Assembly (NCBI GenBank): GCA_037783545.1
Contig: JBBELK010001522.1
Location: 1-64,000, forward strand
Reading direction: 5' to 3'
DNA from: Henricia sp. BOLD:AAB3569
Lineage: Eukaryota; Echinodermata; Asteroidea; Spinulosida; Echinasteridae
Length of the DNA: 64,000 bases
Part shown: positions 50,163 to 61,709 of the stretch, in pieces
How positions within the stretch are numbered: position 1 is the stretch's first letter
Layout of the letters: each line of letters starts with the position of its first letter
Position numbers and translations under genes: made by a program
The notes under the pieces: model-generated
What the model was told of the DNA's origin: nothing
Seen by the model: only the letters and a program-made list of their open reading frames with translations
Databases searched by the model: none

Positions 50163-50456
50163 CCAAACTGCGGTGCGTTAACGACAGTCCGAATGACTGA
50201 GCATGCGCACAACTCAGGAGTACCCCAAAGAGGTGTGTACAGACAGCCACGGTTTGCGTGAGAGCAGTCAGGAAGCCTCAACCCAGTTTTTTCTAAACTT
50301 TGAAATTTCTCTGCCATTTCCCGGCGAAAGTCTGTCAATTTTTTATTACAAGTGCCTAATATAGAGAGTTTAGGGCATGCAAAATTTGAAGTTCGTCGGA
50401 ACATTTTTCGACCTCCAAATTTGCCGACGTTTGGACCACACTTTGACCAAATTGCC
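50163..50456. repeat. Single 294-bp satellite monomer between inserts D and E
   Basis: Counterpart of 46160-46453 in the second copy of the 4,003-bp unit, with the same TTATTACAAGTGCCTAATAT variants and the same missing GAG. Confidence 0.95.
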
Positions 50457-51123
50457 TTTTTCTAAAATGTTTTATTCGTCCGAATAAAACACGCTAACCA
50501 GTCCAACGTTGTTACCGATAGAACCAGTGCTTCAGCCGTTGTCGTTGCCAGTCCAGGTCATTTATCCACTAAGCGTTCGCCGTTATTGCCAAATTTCCTC
50601 ATTCGTAGTCGTTGCCAGTCCAGGTCATTTATCCACTAAGCGTTCGCCGTTATTGCCAAATTTCCTCATTCGTAGTCGTTGCCAGTCCAGGTCATTTATC
50701 CACCAATTGTTCGCCGTTATTGCCAAATTTCCTCATTCGTTGTCGTTGCCAGTCCAGGTCATTTATCCACCAAATTTCCTCATTCGTTGTCGTTGCCAAT
50801 CCAGGTCATTATCCGGCGAGTATTCTCCATCACAATCATCACCAATCGTGTCCGAGTATCAGGTCATATCCTTCGAGAAGCACCACAGGTACATCCTCAT
50901 AAAACCACAATCGTCACCAGTCCAGGTCTGGAAGAATCAAGACCGCAGACTCGGATCCAATCGTGTTCCAAAATTGTATCGGCGTTCCCCGTGACGTACG
51001 TACTGGTCACTCCATCATTGAGCAACGTTCCAGGACATCACGGGATTCCGCGAAAAACTCCTCCAAACTACCTATGTGCAAGGGTAGTCCTTTGGAAAGA
51101 ACCCGTACGCCAACCCGACCGCC
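50457..51123. repeat. Insert E, 667 bp, derived form
   Basis: Copy of insert C shifted by 4003 bp. The satellite to its right (GAGGTGCGTACAG near 51192, CTTTAAAATTT near 51259) no longer follows the first copy, so the duplicated unit ends within that monomer. Confidence 0.9.
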
Positions 51124-54100
51124 CCAAACTGCGGTGCGTTAACGACAGTCCGAATGACTGAGCATGCGCACAACTCAGGAGTACCCCAAAGAGGTGCGTA
51201 CAGACAGCCACGGTTTGCGTGAGAGCAGTCAGGAAGCCTCAACCCAGTTTTTTCTAAACTTTAAAATTTCTCTGCCATTTCCCGGCGAAAGTCTGTCAAT
51301 TTTTTATGACAAGTGCGCAATATAGAGAGTTTAGGGCATGCAAAATTTGAAGTTCGTCGGAACATTTTTCGACCTCCAAATTTGCCGACGTTTGGACCAC
51401 ACTTTGACCAAATTGCCGAGCCAAACTGCGGTGCGTTAACGACAGTCCGAATGACTGAGCATGCGCACAACTCAGGAGTACCCCAAAGAGGTGTGTACAG
51501 ACAGCCACGGTTTGCGTGAGAGCAGTCAGGAAGCCTCAACCCAGTTTTTTCTAAACTTTGAAATTTCTCTGCCATTTCCCGGCGAAAGTCTGTCAATTTT
51601 TTATGACAAGTGCGCAATATAGAGAGTTTAGGGCATGCAAAATTTGAAGTTCGTCGGAACATTTTTCGACCTCCAAATTTGCCGACGTTTGGACCACACT
51701 TTGACCAAATTGCCGAGCCAAACTGCGGTGCGTTAACGACAGTCCGAATGACTGAGCATGCGCACAACTCAGGAGTACCCCAAAGAGGTGTGTACAGACA
51801 GCCACGGTTTGCGTGAGAGCAGTCAGGAAGCCTCAACCCAGTTTTTTCTAAACTTTGAAATTTCTCTGCCATTTCCCGGCGAAAGTCTGTCAATTTTGTA
51901 TGACAAGTGCGCAATATAGAGAGTTTAGGGCATGCAAAATTTGAAGTTCGTCGGAACATTTTTCGACCTCCAAATTTGCCGACGTTTGGACCACACTTTG
52001 ACCAAATTGCCGAGCCAAACTGCGGTGCGTTAACGACAGTCCGAATGACTGAGCATGCGCACAACTCAGGAGTACCCCAAATAGGTGTGTACAGACAGCC
52101 ACGGTTTGCGTGAGAGCAGTCAGGAAGCCTCCACCCAGTTTTTTCTAAACTTTGAAATTTCTCTGCCATTTCCCGGCGAAAGTCTGTCAATTTTTTATGA
52201 CAAGTGCGCAATATAGAGAGTTTAGGGCATGCACAATTTGAAGTTCGTCGGAACATTTTTCGACCTCCAAATTTGCCGACGTTTGGACCACACTTTGACC
52301 AAATTGCCGAGCCAAACTGCGGTGCGTTAACGACAGTCCGAATGACTGAGCATGCGCACAACTCAGGAGTACCCCAAAGAGGTGTGTACAGACAGCCACG
52401 GTTTGCGTGAGAGCAGTCAGGAAGCCTCAACCCAGTTTTTTCTAAACTTTGAAATTTCTCTGCCATTTCCCTGCGAAAGTCTGTCAATTTTTTATGACAA
52501 GTGCGCAATATAGAGAGTTTAGGGCATTCAAAATTTGAAGTTCGTCGGAACATTTTTCGACCTCCAAATTTGCCGACGTTTGGACCACACTTTGACCAAA
52601 TTGCCGAGCCAAACTGCGGTGCGTTAACGACAGTCCGAATGACTGAGCATGCGCACAACTCAGGAGTACCCCAAAGAGGTGTGTACAGACAGCCACGGTT
52701 TGCGTGAGAGCAGTCAGGAAGCCTCAACCCAGTTTTTTCTAAACTTTGAAATTTCCCGGCGAAAGTCTGTCAATTTTTTATGACAAGTGCGCAATATAGA
52801 GAGTTTAGGGCATGCAAAATTTGAAGTTCGTCGGAACATTTTTCGACCTCCAAATTTGCCGACGTTTGGACCACACTTTGACCAAATTGCCGAGCCAAAC
52901 TGCGGTGCGTTAACGACAGTCCGAATGACTGAGCATGCGCACAACTCAGGAGTACCCCAAAGAGGTGTGTACAGACAGCCACGGTTTGCGTGAGAGCAGT
53001 CAGGAAGCCTCAACCCAGTTTTTTCTAAACTTTGAAATTACTCTGCCATTTCCCGGCGAAAGTCTGTCAATTTTTTATGACAAGTGCGCAATATAGAGAG
53101 TTTAGGGCATGCAAAATTTGAAGTTCGTCGGAACATTTTTTGACCTCCAAATTTGCCGACGTTTGGACCACACTTTGACCAAATTGCCGAGCCAAACTGC
53201 GGTGCGTTAACGACAGTCCGAATGACTGAGCATGCGCACAACTCAGGAGTACCCCAAAGAGGTGTGTACAGACAGCCACGGTTTGCGTGAGAGCAGTCAG
53301 GAAGCCTCAACCCAGTTTTTTCTAAACTTTGAAATTTCTCTGCCATTTCCCGGCGAAAGTCTGTCAATTTTTTATGACAAGTGCGCAATATAGAGAGTTT
53401 AGGGCATGCAAAATTTGAAGTTCGTCGGAACATTTTTCGACCTCCAAATTTGCCGACGTTTGGACCACACTTTGACCAAATTGCCGAGCCAAACTGCGGT
53501 GCGTTAACGACAGTCCGAATGACTGAGCATGCGCACAACTCAGGAGTACCCCAAAGAGGTGTGTACAGACAGCCACGGTTTGCGTGAGAGCAGTCAGGAA
53601 GCCTCAACCAGTTTTTTCTAAACTTTGAAATTTCTCTGCCATTTCCCGGCGAAAGTCTGTCAATTTTTTATGACAAGTGCCTAATATAGAGAGTTTAGGG
53701 CATGCAAAATTTGAAGTTCGTCGGAACATTTTTCGACCCCCAAATTTGCCGACGTTTGGACCACACTTTGACCAAATTGCCGAGCCAAACTGCGGTGCGT
53801 TAACGACAGTCCGAATGACTGAGCATGCGCACAACTCAGGAGTACCCCAAAGAGGTGTGTACAGACAGCCACGGTTTGCGTGAGAGCAGTCAGGAAGCCT
53901 CAACCCAGTTTTTTCTAAACTTTGAAATTTCTCTGCCATTTCCCGGCGAAAGTCTGTCAATTGTTTATGACAAGTGCGCAATATAGAGAGTTTAGGGCAT
54001 GCAAAATTTGAAGTTCGTCGGAACATTTTTCGACCTCCAAATTTGCCGACGTTTGGACCACACTTTGACCAAATTGCCGAGCCAAACTGCGGTGCGTTAA

Positions 54101-56751
54101 CGACAGTCCGAATGACTGAGCATGCGCACAACTCAGGAGTACCCCAAAGAGGTGTGTACAGACAGCCACGGTTTGCGTGAGAGCAGTCAGGAAGCCTCAA
54201 CCCAGTTTTTTCTAAACTTTGAAATTTCTCTGCCATTTCCCGGCGAAAGTCTGTCAATTTTTTATGACAAGTGCGCAATATAGATAGTTTAGGGCGTGCA
54301 AAATTTGAAGTTCGTCGGAACATTTTTCGACCTCCAAATTTGCCGACGTTTGGACCACACTTTGACCAAATTGCCGAGCCAAACTGCGGTGCGTTAACGA
54401 CAGTCCGAATGACTGAGCATGCGCACAACTCAGGAGTACCCCAAAGAGGTGTGTACAGACAGCCACGGTTTGCGTGAGAGCAGTCAGGAAGCCTCAACCC
54501 AGTTTTATCTAAACTTTGAAATTTCTCTGCCATTTCCCGGCGAAAGTCTGTCAATTTTTTATGACAAGTGCGCAATATAGAGAGTTTAGGGCATGCAAAA
54601 TTTGAAGTTCGTCGGAACATTTTTCGACCTCCAAATTTGCCGACGTTTGGACCACACTTTGACCAAATTGCCGAGCCAAACTGCGGTGCGTTAACGACAG
54701 TCCGAATGACTGAGCATGCGCACAACTCAGGAGTACCCCAAAGAGGTGTGTACAGACAGCCACGGTTTGCGTGAGAGCAGTCAGGAAGCCTCAACCCAGT
54801 TTTTTCTAAACTTTGAAATTTCTCTGCCATTTCCCGGCGAAAGTCTGTCAATTTTTTATGACAAGTGCGCAATATAGAGAGTTTAGGGCATGCAAAATTT
54901 GAAGTTCGTCGGAACATTTTTCGACCTCCAAATTTGCCGACGTTTGGACCACACTTTGACCAAATTGCCGAGCCAAACTGCGGTGCGTTAACGACAGTCC
55001 GAATGACTGAGCATGCGCACAACTCAGGAGTACCCCAAAGAGGTGTGTACAGACAGCCACGGTTTGCGTGAGAGCAGTCAGGAAGCCTCAACCCAGTTTT
55101 TTCTAAACTTTGAAATTTCTCTGCCATTTCCCGGCGAAAGTCTGTCAATTTTTTATGACAAGTGCGCAATATAGAGAGTTTAGGGCATGCAAAATTTGAA
55201 GTTCGTCGGAACATTTTTCGACCTCCAAATTTGCCGACGTTTGGACCACACTTTGACCAAATTGCCGAGCCAAACTGCGGTGCGTTAACGACAGTCCGAA
55301 TGACTGAGCATGCGCACAACTCAGGAGTACCCCAAAGAGGTGTGTACAGACAGCCACGGTTTGCGTGAGAGCAGTCAGGAAGCCTCAACCCAGTTTTTTC
55401 TAAACTTTGAAATTTCTCTGCCATTTCCCGGCGAAAGTCTGTCAATTTTTTATGACAAGTGCGCAATATAGAGAGTTTAGGGCATGCAAAATTTGAAGTT
55501 CGTCGGAACATTTTTCGACCTCCAAATTTGCCGACGTTTGGACCACACTTTGACCAAATTGCCGAGCCAAACTGCGGTGCGTTAACGACAGTCCGAATGA
55601 CTGAGCATGCGCACAACTCAGGAGTACCCCAAAGAGGTGTGTACAGACAGCCACGGTTTGCGTGAGAGCAGTCAGGAAGCCTCAACCCAGTTTTTTCTAA
55701 ACTTTGAAATTTCTCTGCCATTTCCCGGCGAAAGTCTGTCAATTTTTTATGACAAGTGCGCAATATAGAGAGTTTAGGGCATGCAAAATTTGAAGTTCGT
55801 CGGAACATTTTTCGACCTCCAAATTTGCCGACGTTTGGACCACACTTTGACCAAATTGCCGAGCCAAACTGCGGTGCGTTAACGACAGTCCGAATGACTG
55901 AGCATGCGCACAACTCAGGAGTACCCCAAAGAGGTGTGTACAGACAGCCACGGTTTGCGTGAGAGCAGTCAGGAAGCCTCAACCCAGTTTTTTCTAAACT
56001 TTGAAATTTCTCTGCCATTTCCCGGCGAAAGTCTGTCAATTTTTTATGACAAGTGCGCAATATAGAGAGTTTAGGGCATGCAAAATTTGAAGTTCGTCGG
56101 AACATTTTTCGACCTCCAAATTTGCCGACGTTTGGACCACACTTTGACCAAATTGCCGAGCCAAACTGCGGTGCGTTAACGACAGTCCGAATGACTGAGC
56201 ATGCGCACAACTCAGGAGTACCCCAAAGAGGTGTGTACAGACAGCCACGGTTTGCGTGAGAGCAGTCAGGAAGCCTCAACCCAGTTTTTTCTAAACTTTG
56301 AAATTTCTCTGCCATTTCCCGGCGAAAGTCTGTCAATTTTTTATGACAAGTGCGCAATATAGAGAGTTTAGGGCATGCAAAATTTGAAGTTCGTCGGAAC
56401 ATTTTTCGACCTCCAAATTTGCCGACGTTTGGACCACACTTTGACCAAATTGCCGAGCCAAACTGCGGTGCGTTAACGACAGTCCGAATGACTGAGCATG
56501 CGCACAACTCAGGAGTACCCCAAAGAGGTGTGTACAGACAGCCACGGTTTGCGTGAGAGCAGTCAGGAAGCCTCAACCCAGTTTTTTCTAAACTTTGAAA
56601 TTTCTCTGCCATTTCCCGGCGAAAGTCTGTCAATTTTTTATGACAAGTGCGCAATATAGAGAGTTTAGGGCATGCAAAATTTGAAGTTCGTCGGAACATT
56701 TTTCGACCTCCAAATTTGCCGACGTTTGGACCACACTTTGACCAAATTGCC
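51124..56751. repeat. Satellite, about 19 monomers between inserts E and F
   Basis: The length fits 19 x 297 less GAG, less an 11-bp deletion at about 52754 (CTCTGCCATTT lost between ATTT repeats) and less one C near 53609 (CCTCAACCAG). The monomer at 53604-53700 shares both the lost C and TGCCTAATAT with the monomer at 15385-15470, 38 kb away, so the two stretches share a common source. Confidence 0.96.
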
Positions 56752-57454
56752 TTTTTCTAAAATGTTTTATTCGTCCGAATAAAACACGCTAACCAGTCCA
56801 ACGTTGTTACCGATAGAACCAGTGCTTCAGCCGTTGTCGTTGCCAGTCCAGGTCATTTATCCACTAAGCGTTCGCCGTTATTGCCAAATTTCCTCATTCG
56901 TAGTCGTTGCCAGTCCAGGTCATTTATCCACTAAGCGTTCGCCGTTATTGCCAAATTTCCTCATTCGTAGTCGTTGCCAGTCCAGGTCATTTATCCACCA
57001 ATTGTTCGCCGTTATTGCCAAATTTCCTCATTCGTTGTCGTTGCCAGTCCAGGTCATTTATCCACCAAATTTCCTCATTCGTTGTCGTTGCCAATCCAGG
57101 TCATTATCCGGCGAGTATTCTCCATCACAATCATCACCAATCTTGGTCGATCGTGTCCGAGTATCAGGTCATATCCTTCGAGAAGTACCACAGGTACATC
57201 CTCATAAAACCACAATCGTCACCAGTCCAGGTCTGGAAGAATCAAGACCGCAGACTCGGATCCAATCGTGTTCCAAAATTGCATCGGCGTTCCCCGTGAC
57301 GTACGTACTGGTCACTCCATCATTGAGCAACGTTCCAGGACATCACGGGATTCCGCGAAAAACTCCTCCAAACTACCTATGTGCAAGGGTAGTCCTTTGG
57401 AAAGCGGTCATCACAGGCCAGCGAGGAAAGAACCCGTACGCCAACCCGACCGCC
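56752..57454. repeat. Insert F, 703 bp, fullest form of the insert family
   Basis: It contains everything seen in any other copy: three full 67-bp minisatellite units plus the short ones, the 10-bp segment at about 57141-57152 and the 26-bp segment at about 57405-57430, and it is followed by the 27-bp satellite duplication (57455-57481). A differs from it mainly by one fewer 67-bp unit. The other five differ by loss of the 10-bp and 26-bp segments and the duplication. F is therefore closest to the inferred ancestor. A plus-strand frame of 258 codons crosses it into the satellite but begins with TTG and I reject it as a gene. Confidence 0.9.
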
Positions 57455-60400
57455 CCAAACTGCGGTGCGTTAACGACCGAGCCAAACTGCGGTGCGTTAA
57501 CGACAGTCCGAATGACTGAGCATGCGCACAACTCAGGAGTACCCCAAAGAGGTGTGTACAGACAGCCACGGTTTGCGTGAGAGCAGTCAGGAAGCCTCAA
57601 CCCAGTTTTTTCTAAACTTTGAAATTTCTCTGCCATTTCCCGGCGAAAGTCTGTCAATTTTTTATGACAAGTGCGCAATATAGAGAGTTTAGGGCATGCA
57701 AAATTTGAAGTTCGTCGGAACATTTTTCGACCTCCAAATTTGCCGACGTTTGGACCACACTTTGACCAAATTGCCGAGCCAAACTGCGGTGCGTTAACGA
57801 CAGTCCGAATGACTGAGCATGCGCACAACTCAGGAGTACCCCAAAGAGGTGTGTACAGACAGCCACGGTTTGCGTGAGAGCAGTCAGGAAGCCTCAACCC
57901 AGTTTTTTCTAAACTTTGAAATTTCTCTGCCATTTCCCGGCGAAAGTCTGTCAATTTTTTATGACAAGTGCGCAATATAGAGAGTTTAGGGCATGCAAAA
58001 TTTGAAGTTCGTCGGAACATTTTTCGACCTCCAAATTTGCCGACGTTTGGACCACACTTTGACCAAATTGCCGAGCCAAACTGCGGTGCGTTAACGACAG
58101 TCCGAATGACTGAGCATGCGCACAACTCAGGAGTACCCCAAAGAGGTGTGTACAGACAGCCACGGTTTGCGTGAGAGCAGTCAGGAAGCCTCAACCCAGT
58201 TTTTTCTAAACTTTGAAATTTCTCTGCCATTTCCCGGCGAAAGTCTGTCAATTTTTTATGACAAGTGCGCAATATAGAGAGTTTAGGGCATGCAAAATTT
58301 GAAGTTCGTCGGAACATTTTTCGACCTCCAAATTTGCCGACGTTTGGACCACACTTTGACCAAATTGCCGAGCCAAACTGCGGTGCGTTAACGACAGTCC
58401 GAATGACTGAGCATGCGCACAACTCAGGAGTACCCCAAAGAGGTGTGTACAGACAGCCACGGTTTGCGTGAGAGCAGTCAGGAAGCCTCAACCCAGTTTT
58501 TTCTAAACTTTGAAATTTCTCTGCCATTTCCCGGCGAAAGTCTGTCAATTTTTTATGACAAGTGCGCAATATAGAGAGTTTAGGGCATGCAAAATTTGAA
58601 GTTCGTCGGAACATTTTTCGACCTCCAAATTTGCCGACGTTTGGACCACACTTTGACCAAATTGCCGAGCCAAACTGCTGTGCGTTAACGACAGTCCGAA
58701 TGACTGAGCATGCGCACAACTCAGGAGTACCCCAAAGAGGTGTGTACAGACAGCCACGGTTTGCGTGAGAGCAGTCAGGAAGCCTCAACCCAGTTTTTTC
58801 TAAACTTTGAAATTTCTCTGCCATTTCCCGGCGAAAGTCTGTCAATTTTTTATGACAAGTGCGCAATATAGAGAGTTTAGGGCATGCAAAATTTGAAGTT
58901 CGTCGGAACATTTTTCGACCTCCAAATTTGCCGACGTTTGGACCACACTTTGACCAAATTGCCGAGCCAAACTGCGGTGCGTTAACGACAGTCCGAATGA
59001 CTGAGCATGCGCACAACTCAGGAGTACCCCAAAGAGGTGTGTACAGACAGCCACGGTTTGCGTGAGAGCAGTCAGGAAGCCTCAACCCAGTTTTTTCTAA
59101 ACTTTGAAATTTCTCTGCCATTTCCCGGCGAAAGTCTGTCAATTGTTTATGACAAGTGCGCAATATAGAGAGTTTAGGGCATGCAAAATTTGAAGTTCGT
59201 CGGAACATTTTTCGACCTCCAAATTTGCCGACGTTTGGACCACACTTTGACCAAATTGCCGAGCCAAACTGCGGTGCGTTAACGACAGTCCGAATGACTG
59301 AGCATGCGCACAACTCAGGAGTACCCCAAAGAGGTGTGTACAGACAGCCACGGTTTGCGTGAGAGCAGTCAGGAAGCCTCAACCCAGTTTTTTCTAAACT
59401 TTGAAATTTCTCTGCCATTTCCCGGCGAAAGTCTGTCAATTTTTTATGACAAGTGCGCAATATAGAGAGTTTAGGGCATGCAAAATTTGAAGTTCGTCGG
59501 AACATTTTTCGACCTCCAAATTTGCCGACGTTTGGACCACACTTTGACCAAATTGCCGAGCCAAACTGCGGTGCGTTAACGACAGTCCGAATGACTGAGC
59601 ATGCGCACAACTCAGGAGTACCCCAAAGAGGTGTGTACAGACAGCCACGGTTTGCGTGAGAGCAGTCAGGAAGCCTCAACCCAGTTTTTTCTAAACTTTG
59701 AAATTTCTCTGCCATTTCCCGGCGAAAGTCTGTCAATTTTTTATGACAAGTGCGCAATATAGAGAGTTTAGGGCATGCAAAATTTGAAGTTCGTCGGAAC
59801 ATTTTTCGACCTCCAAATTTGCCGACGTTTGGACCACACTTTGACCAAATTGCCGAGCCAAACTGCGGTGCGTTAACGACAGTCCGAATGACTGAGCATG
59901 CGCACAACTCAGGAGTACCCCAAAGAGGTGTGTACAGACAGCCACGGTTTGCGTGAGAGCAGTCAGGAAGCCTCAACCCAGTTTTTTCTAAACTTTGAAA
60001 TTTCTCTGCCATTTCCCGGCGAAAGTCTGTCAATTTTTTATGACAAGTGCGCAATATAGAGAGTTTAGGGCATGCAAAATTTGAAGTTCGTCGGAACATT
60101 TTTCGACCTCCAAATTTGCCGACGTTTGGACCACACTTTGACCAAATTGCCGAGCCAAACTGCGGTGCGTTAACGACAGTCCGAATGACTGAGCATGCGC
60201 ACAACTCAGGAGTACCCCAAAGAGGTGTGTACAGACAGCCACGGTTTGCGTGAGAGCAGTCAGGAAGCCTCAACCCAGTTTTTTCTAAACTTTGAAATTT
60301 CTCTGCCATTTCCCGGCGAAAGTCTGTCAATTTTGTATGACAAGTGCGCAATATAGAGAGTTTAGGGCATGCAAAATTTGAAGTTCGTCGGAACATTTTT

Positions 60401-61042
60401 CGACCTCCAAATTTGCCGACGTTTGGACCACACTTTGACCAAATTGCCGAGCCAAACTGCGGTGCGTTAACGACAGTCCGAATGACTGAGCATGCGCACA
60501 ACTCAGGAGTACCCCAAAGAGGTGTGTACAGACAGCCACGGTTTGCGTGAGAGCAGTCAGGAAGCCTCAACCCAGTTTTTTCTAAACTTTGAAATTTCTC
60601 TGCCATTTCCCGGCGAAAGTCTGTCAATTTTTTATGACAAGTGCGCAATATAGAGAATTTAGGGCATGCAAAATTTGAAGTTCGTCGGAAAATTTTTCGA
60701 CCTCCAAATTTGCCGACGTTTGGACCACACTTTGACCAAATTGCCGAGCCAAACTGCGGTGCGTTAACGACAGTCCGAATGACTGAGCATGCGCACAACT
60801 CAGGAGTACCCCAAAGAGGTGTGTACAGACAGCCACGGTTTGCGTGAGAGCAGTCAGGAAGCCTCAACCCAGTTTTTTCTAAACTTTGAAATTTCTCTGC
60901 CATTTCCCGGCGAAAGTCTGTCAATTTTTTATGACAAGTGCGCAATATAGAGAGTTTAGGGCATGCAAAATTTGAAGTTCGTCGGAACATTTTTCGACCT
61001 CCAAATTTGCCGACGTTTGGACCACACTTTGACCAAATTGCC
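57455..61042. repeat. Satellite, 12 monomers between inserts F and G
   Basis: The length is exactly 12 x 297 plus 24 (the 27-bp duplication less the GAG lost at G). Monomers are very uniform. One has CAATTGTTTATGAC near 59141, a variant also seen near 10393 and 53959. Confidence 0.96.
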
Positions 61043-61709
61043 TTTTTCTAAAATGTTTTATTCGTCCGAATAAAACACGCTAACCAGTCCAACGTTGTTA
61101 CCGATAGAACCAGTGCTTCAGCCGTTGTCGTTGCCAGTCCAGGTCATTTATCCACTAAGCGTTCGCCGTTATTGCCAAATTTCCTCATTCGTAGTCGTTG
61201 CCAGTCCAGGTCATTTATCCACTAAGCGTTCGCCGTTATTGCCAAATTTCCTCATTCGTAGTCGTTGCCAGTCCAGGTCATTTATCCACCAATTGTTCGC
61301 CGTTATTGCCAAATTTCCTCATTCGTTGTCGTTGCCAGTCCAGGTCATTTATCCACCAAATTTCCTCATTCGTTGTCGTTGCCAATCCAGGTCATTATCC
61401 GGCGAGTATTCTCCATCACAATCATCACCAATCGTGTCCGAGTACCAGGTCATATCCTTCGAGAAGCACCACAGGTACATCCTCATAAAACCACAATCGT
61501 CACCAGTCCAGGTCTGGAAGAATCAAGACCGCAGACTCGGATCCAATCGTGTTCCAAAATTGTATCGGCGTTCCCCGTGACGTACGTACTGGTCACTCCA
61601 TCATTGAGCAACGTTCCAGGACATCACGGGATTCCGCGAAAAACTCCTCCAAACTACCTATGTGCAAGGGTAGTCCTTTGGAAAGAACCCGTACGCCAAC
61701 CCGACCGCC
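61043..61709. repeat. Insert G, 667 bp, derived form
   Basis: Same as inserts B-E apart from AGTACCAGGTC near 61441 in place of AGTATCAGGTC. It is a single copy here, not doubled at 961 bp. The derived form therefore existed before, or spread apart from, the B-C doubling. Confidence 0.9.

Larger units (their letters stand above)
43327..51180. repeat. 4,003-bp tandem duplication carrying inserts B-C and D-E
   Basis: The segment from about 43.33 to 47.33 kb is repeated directly after itself with a shift of exactly 4003 bp. Private markers recur at that shift: CAGAAAGCC at 43521 and 47524, CCCGACGAAAG near 44169 and 48172, an eight-T run before ATGAC near 43889 and 47892, and inserts at 45493/49496 and 46454/50457. 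By eye I see only four substitutions between copies (44191/48194, 45021/49024, 45379/49382, 45543/49546), so the duplication is recent. Each unit contains two inserts, one isolated monomer of 294 bp and eight further monomers: 667 + 294 + 667 + 2375 = 4003. Breakpoints lie within a monomer, as expected from unequal exchange. Confidence 0.93.

Noticed and set aside
56804..57580. 258-codon plus-strand frame across insert F, and 160-codon frames in the other inserts
   Set aside because: They start at TTG, run through a minisatellite, end in satellite sequence, and have no recognisable domain. Three overlapping frames in the same insert look equally good.
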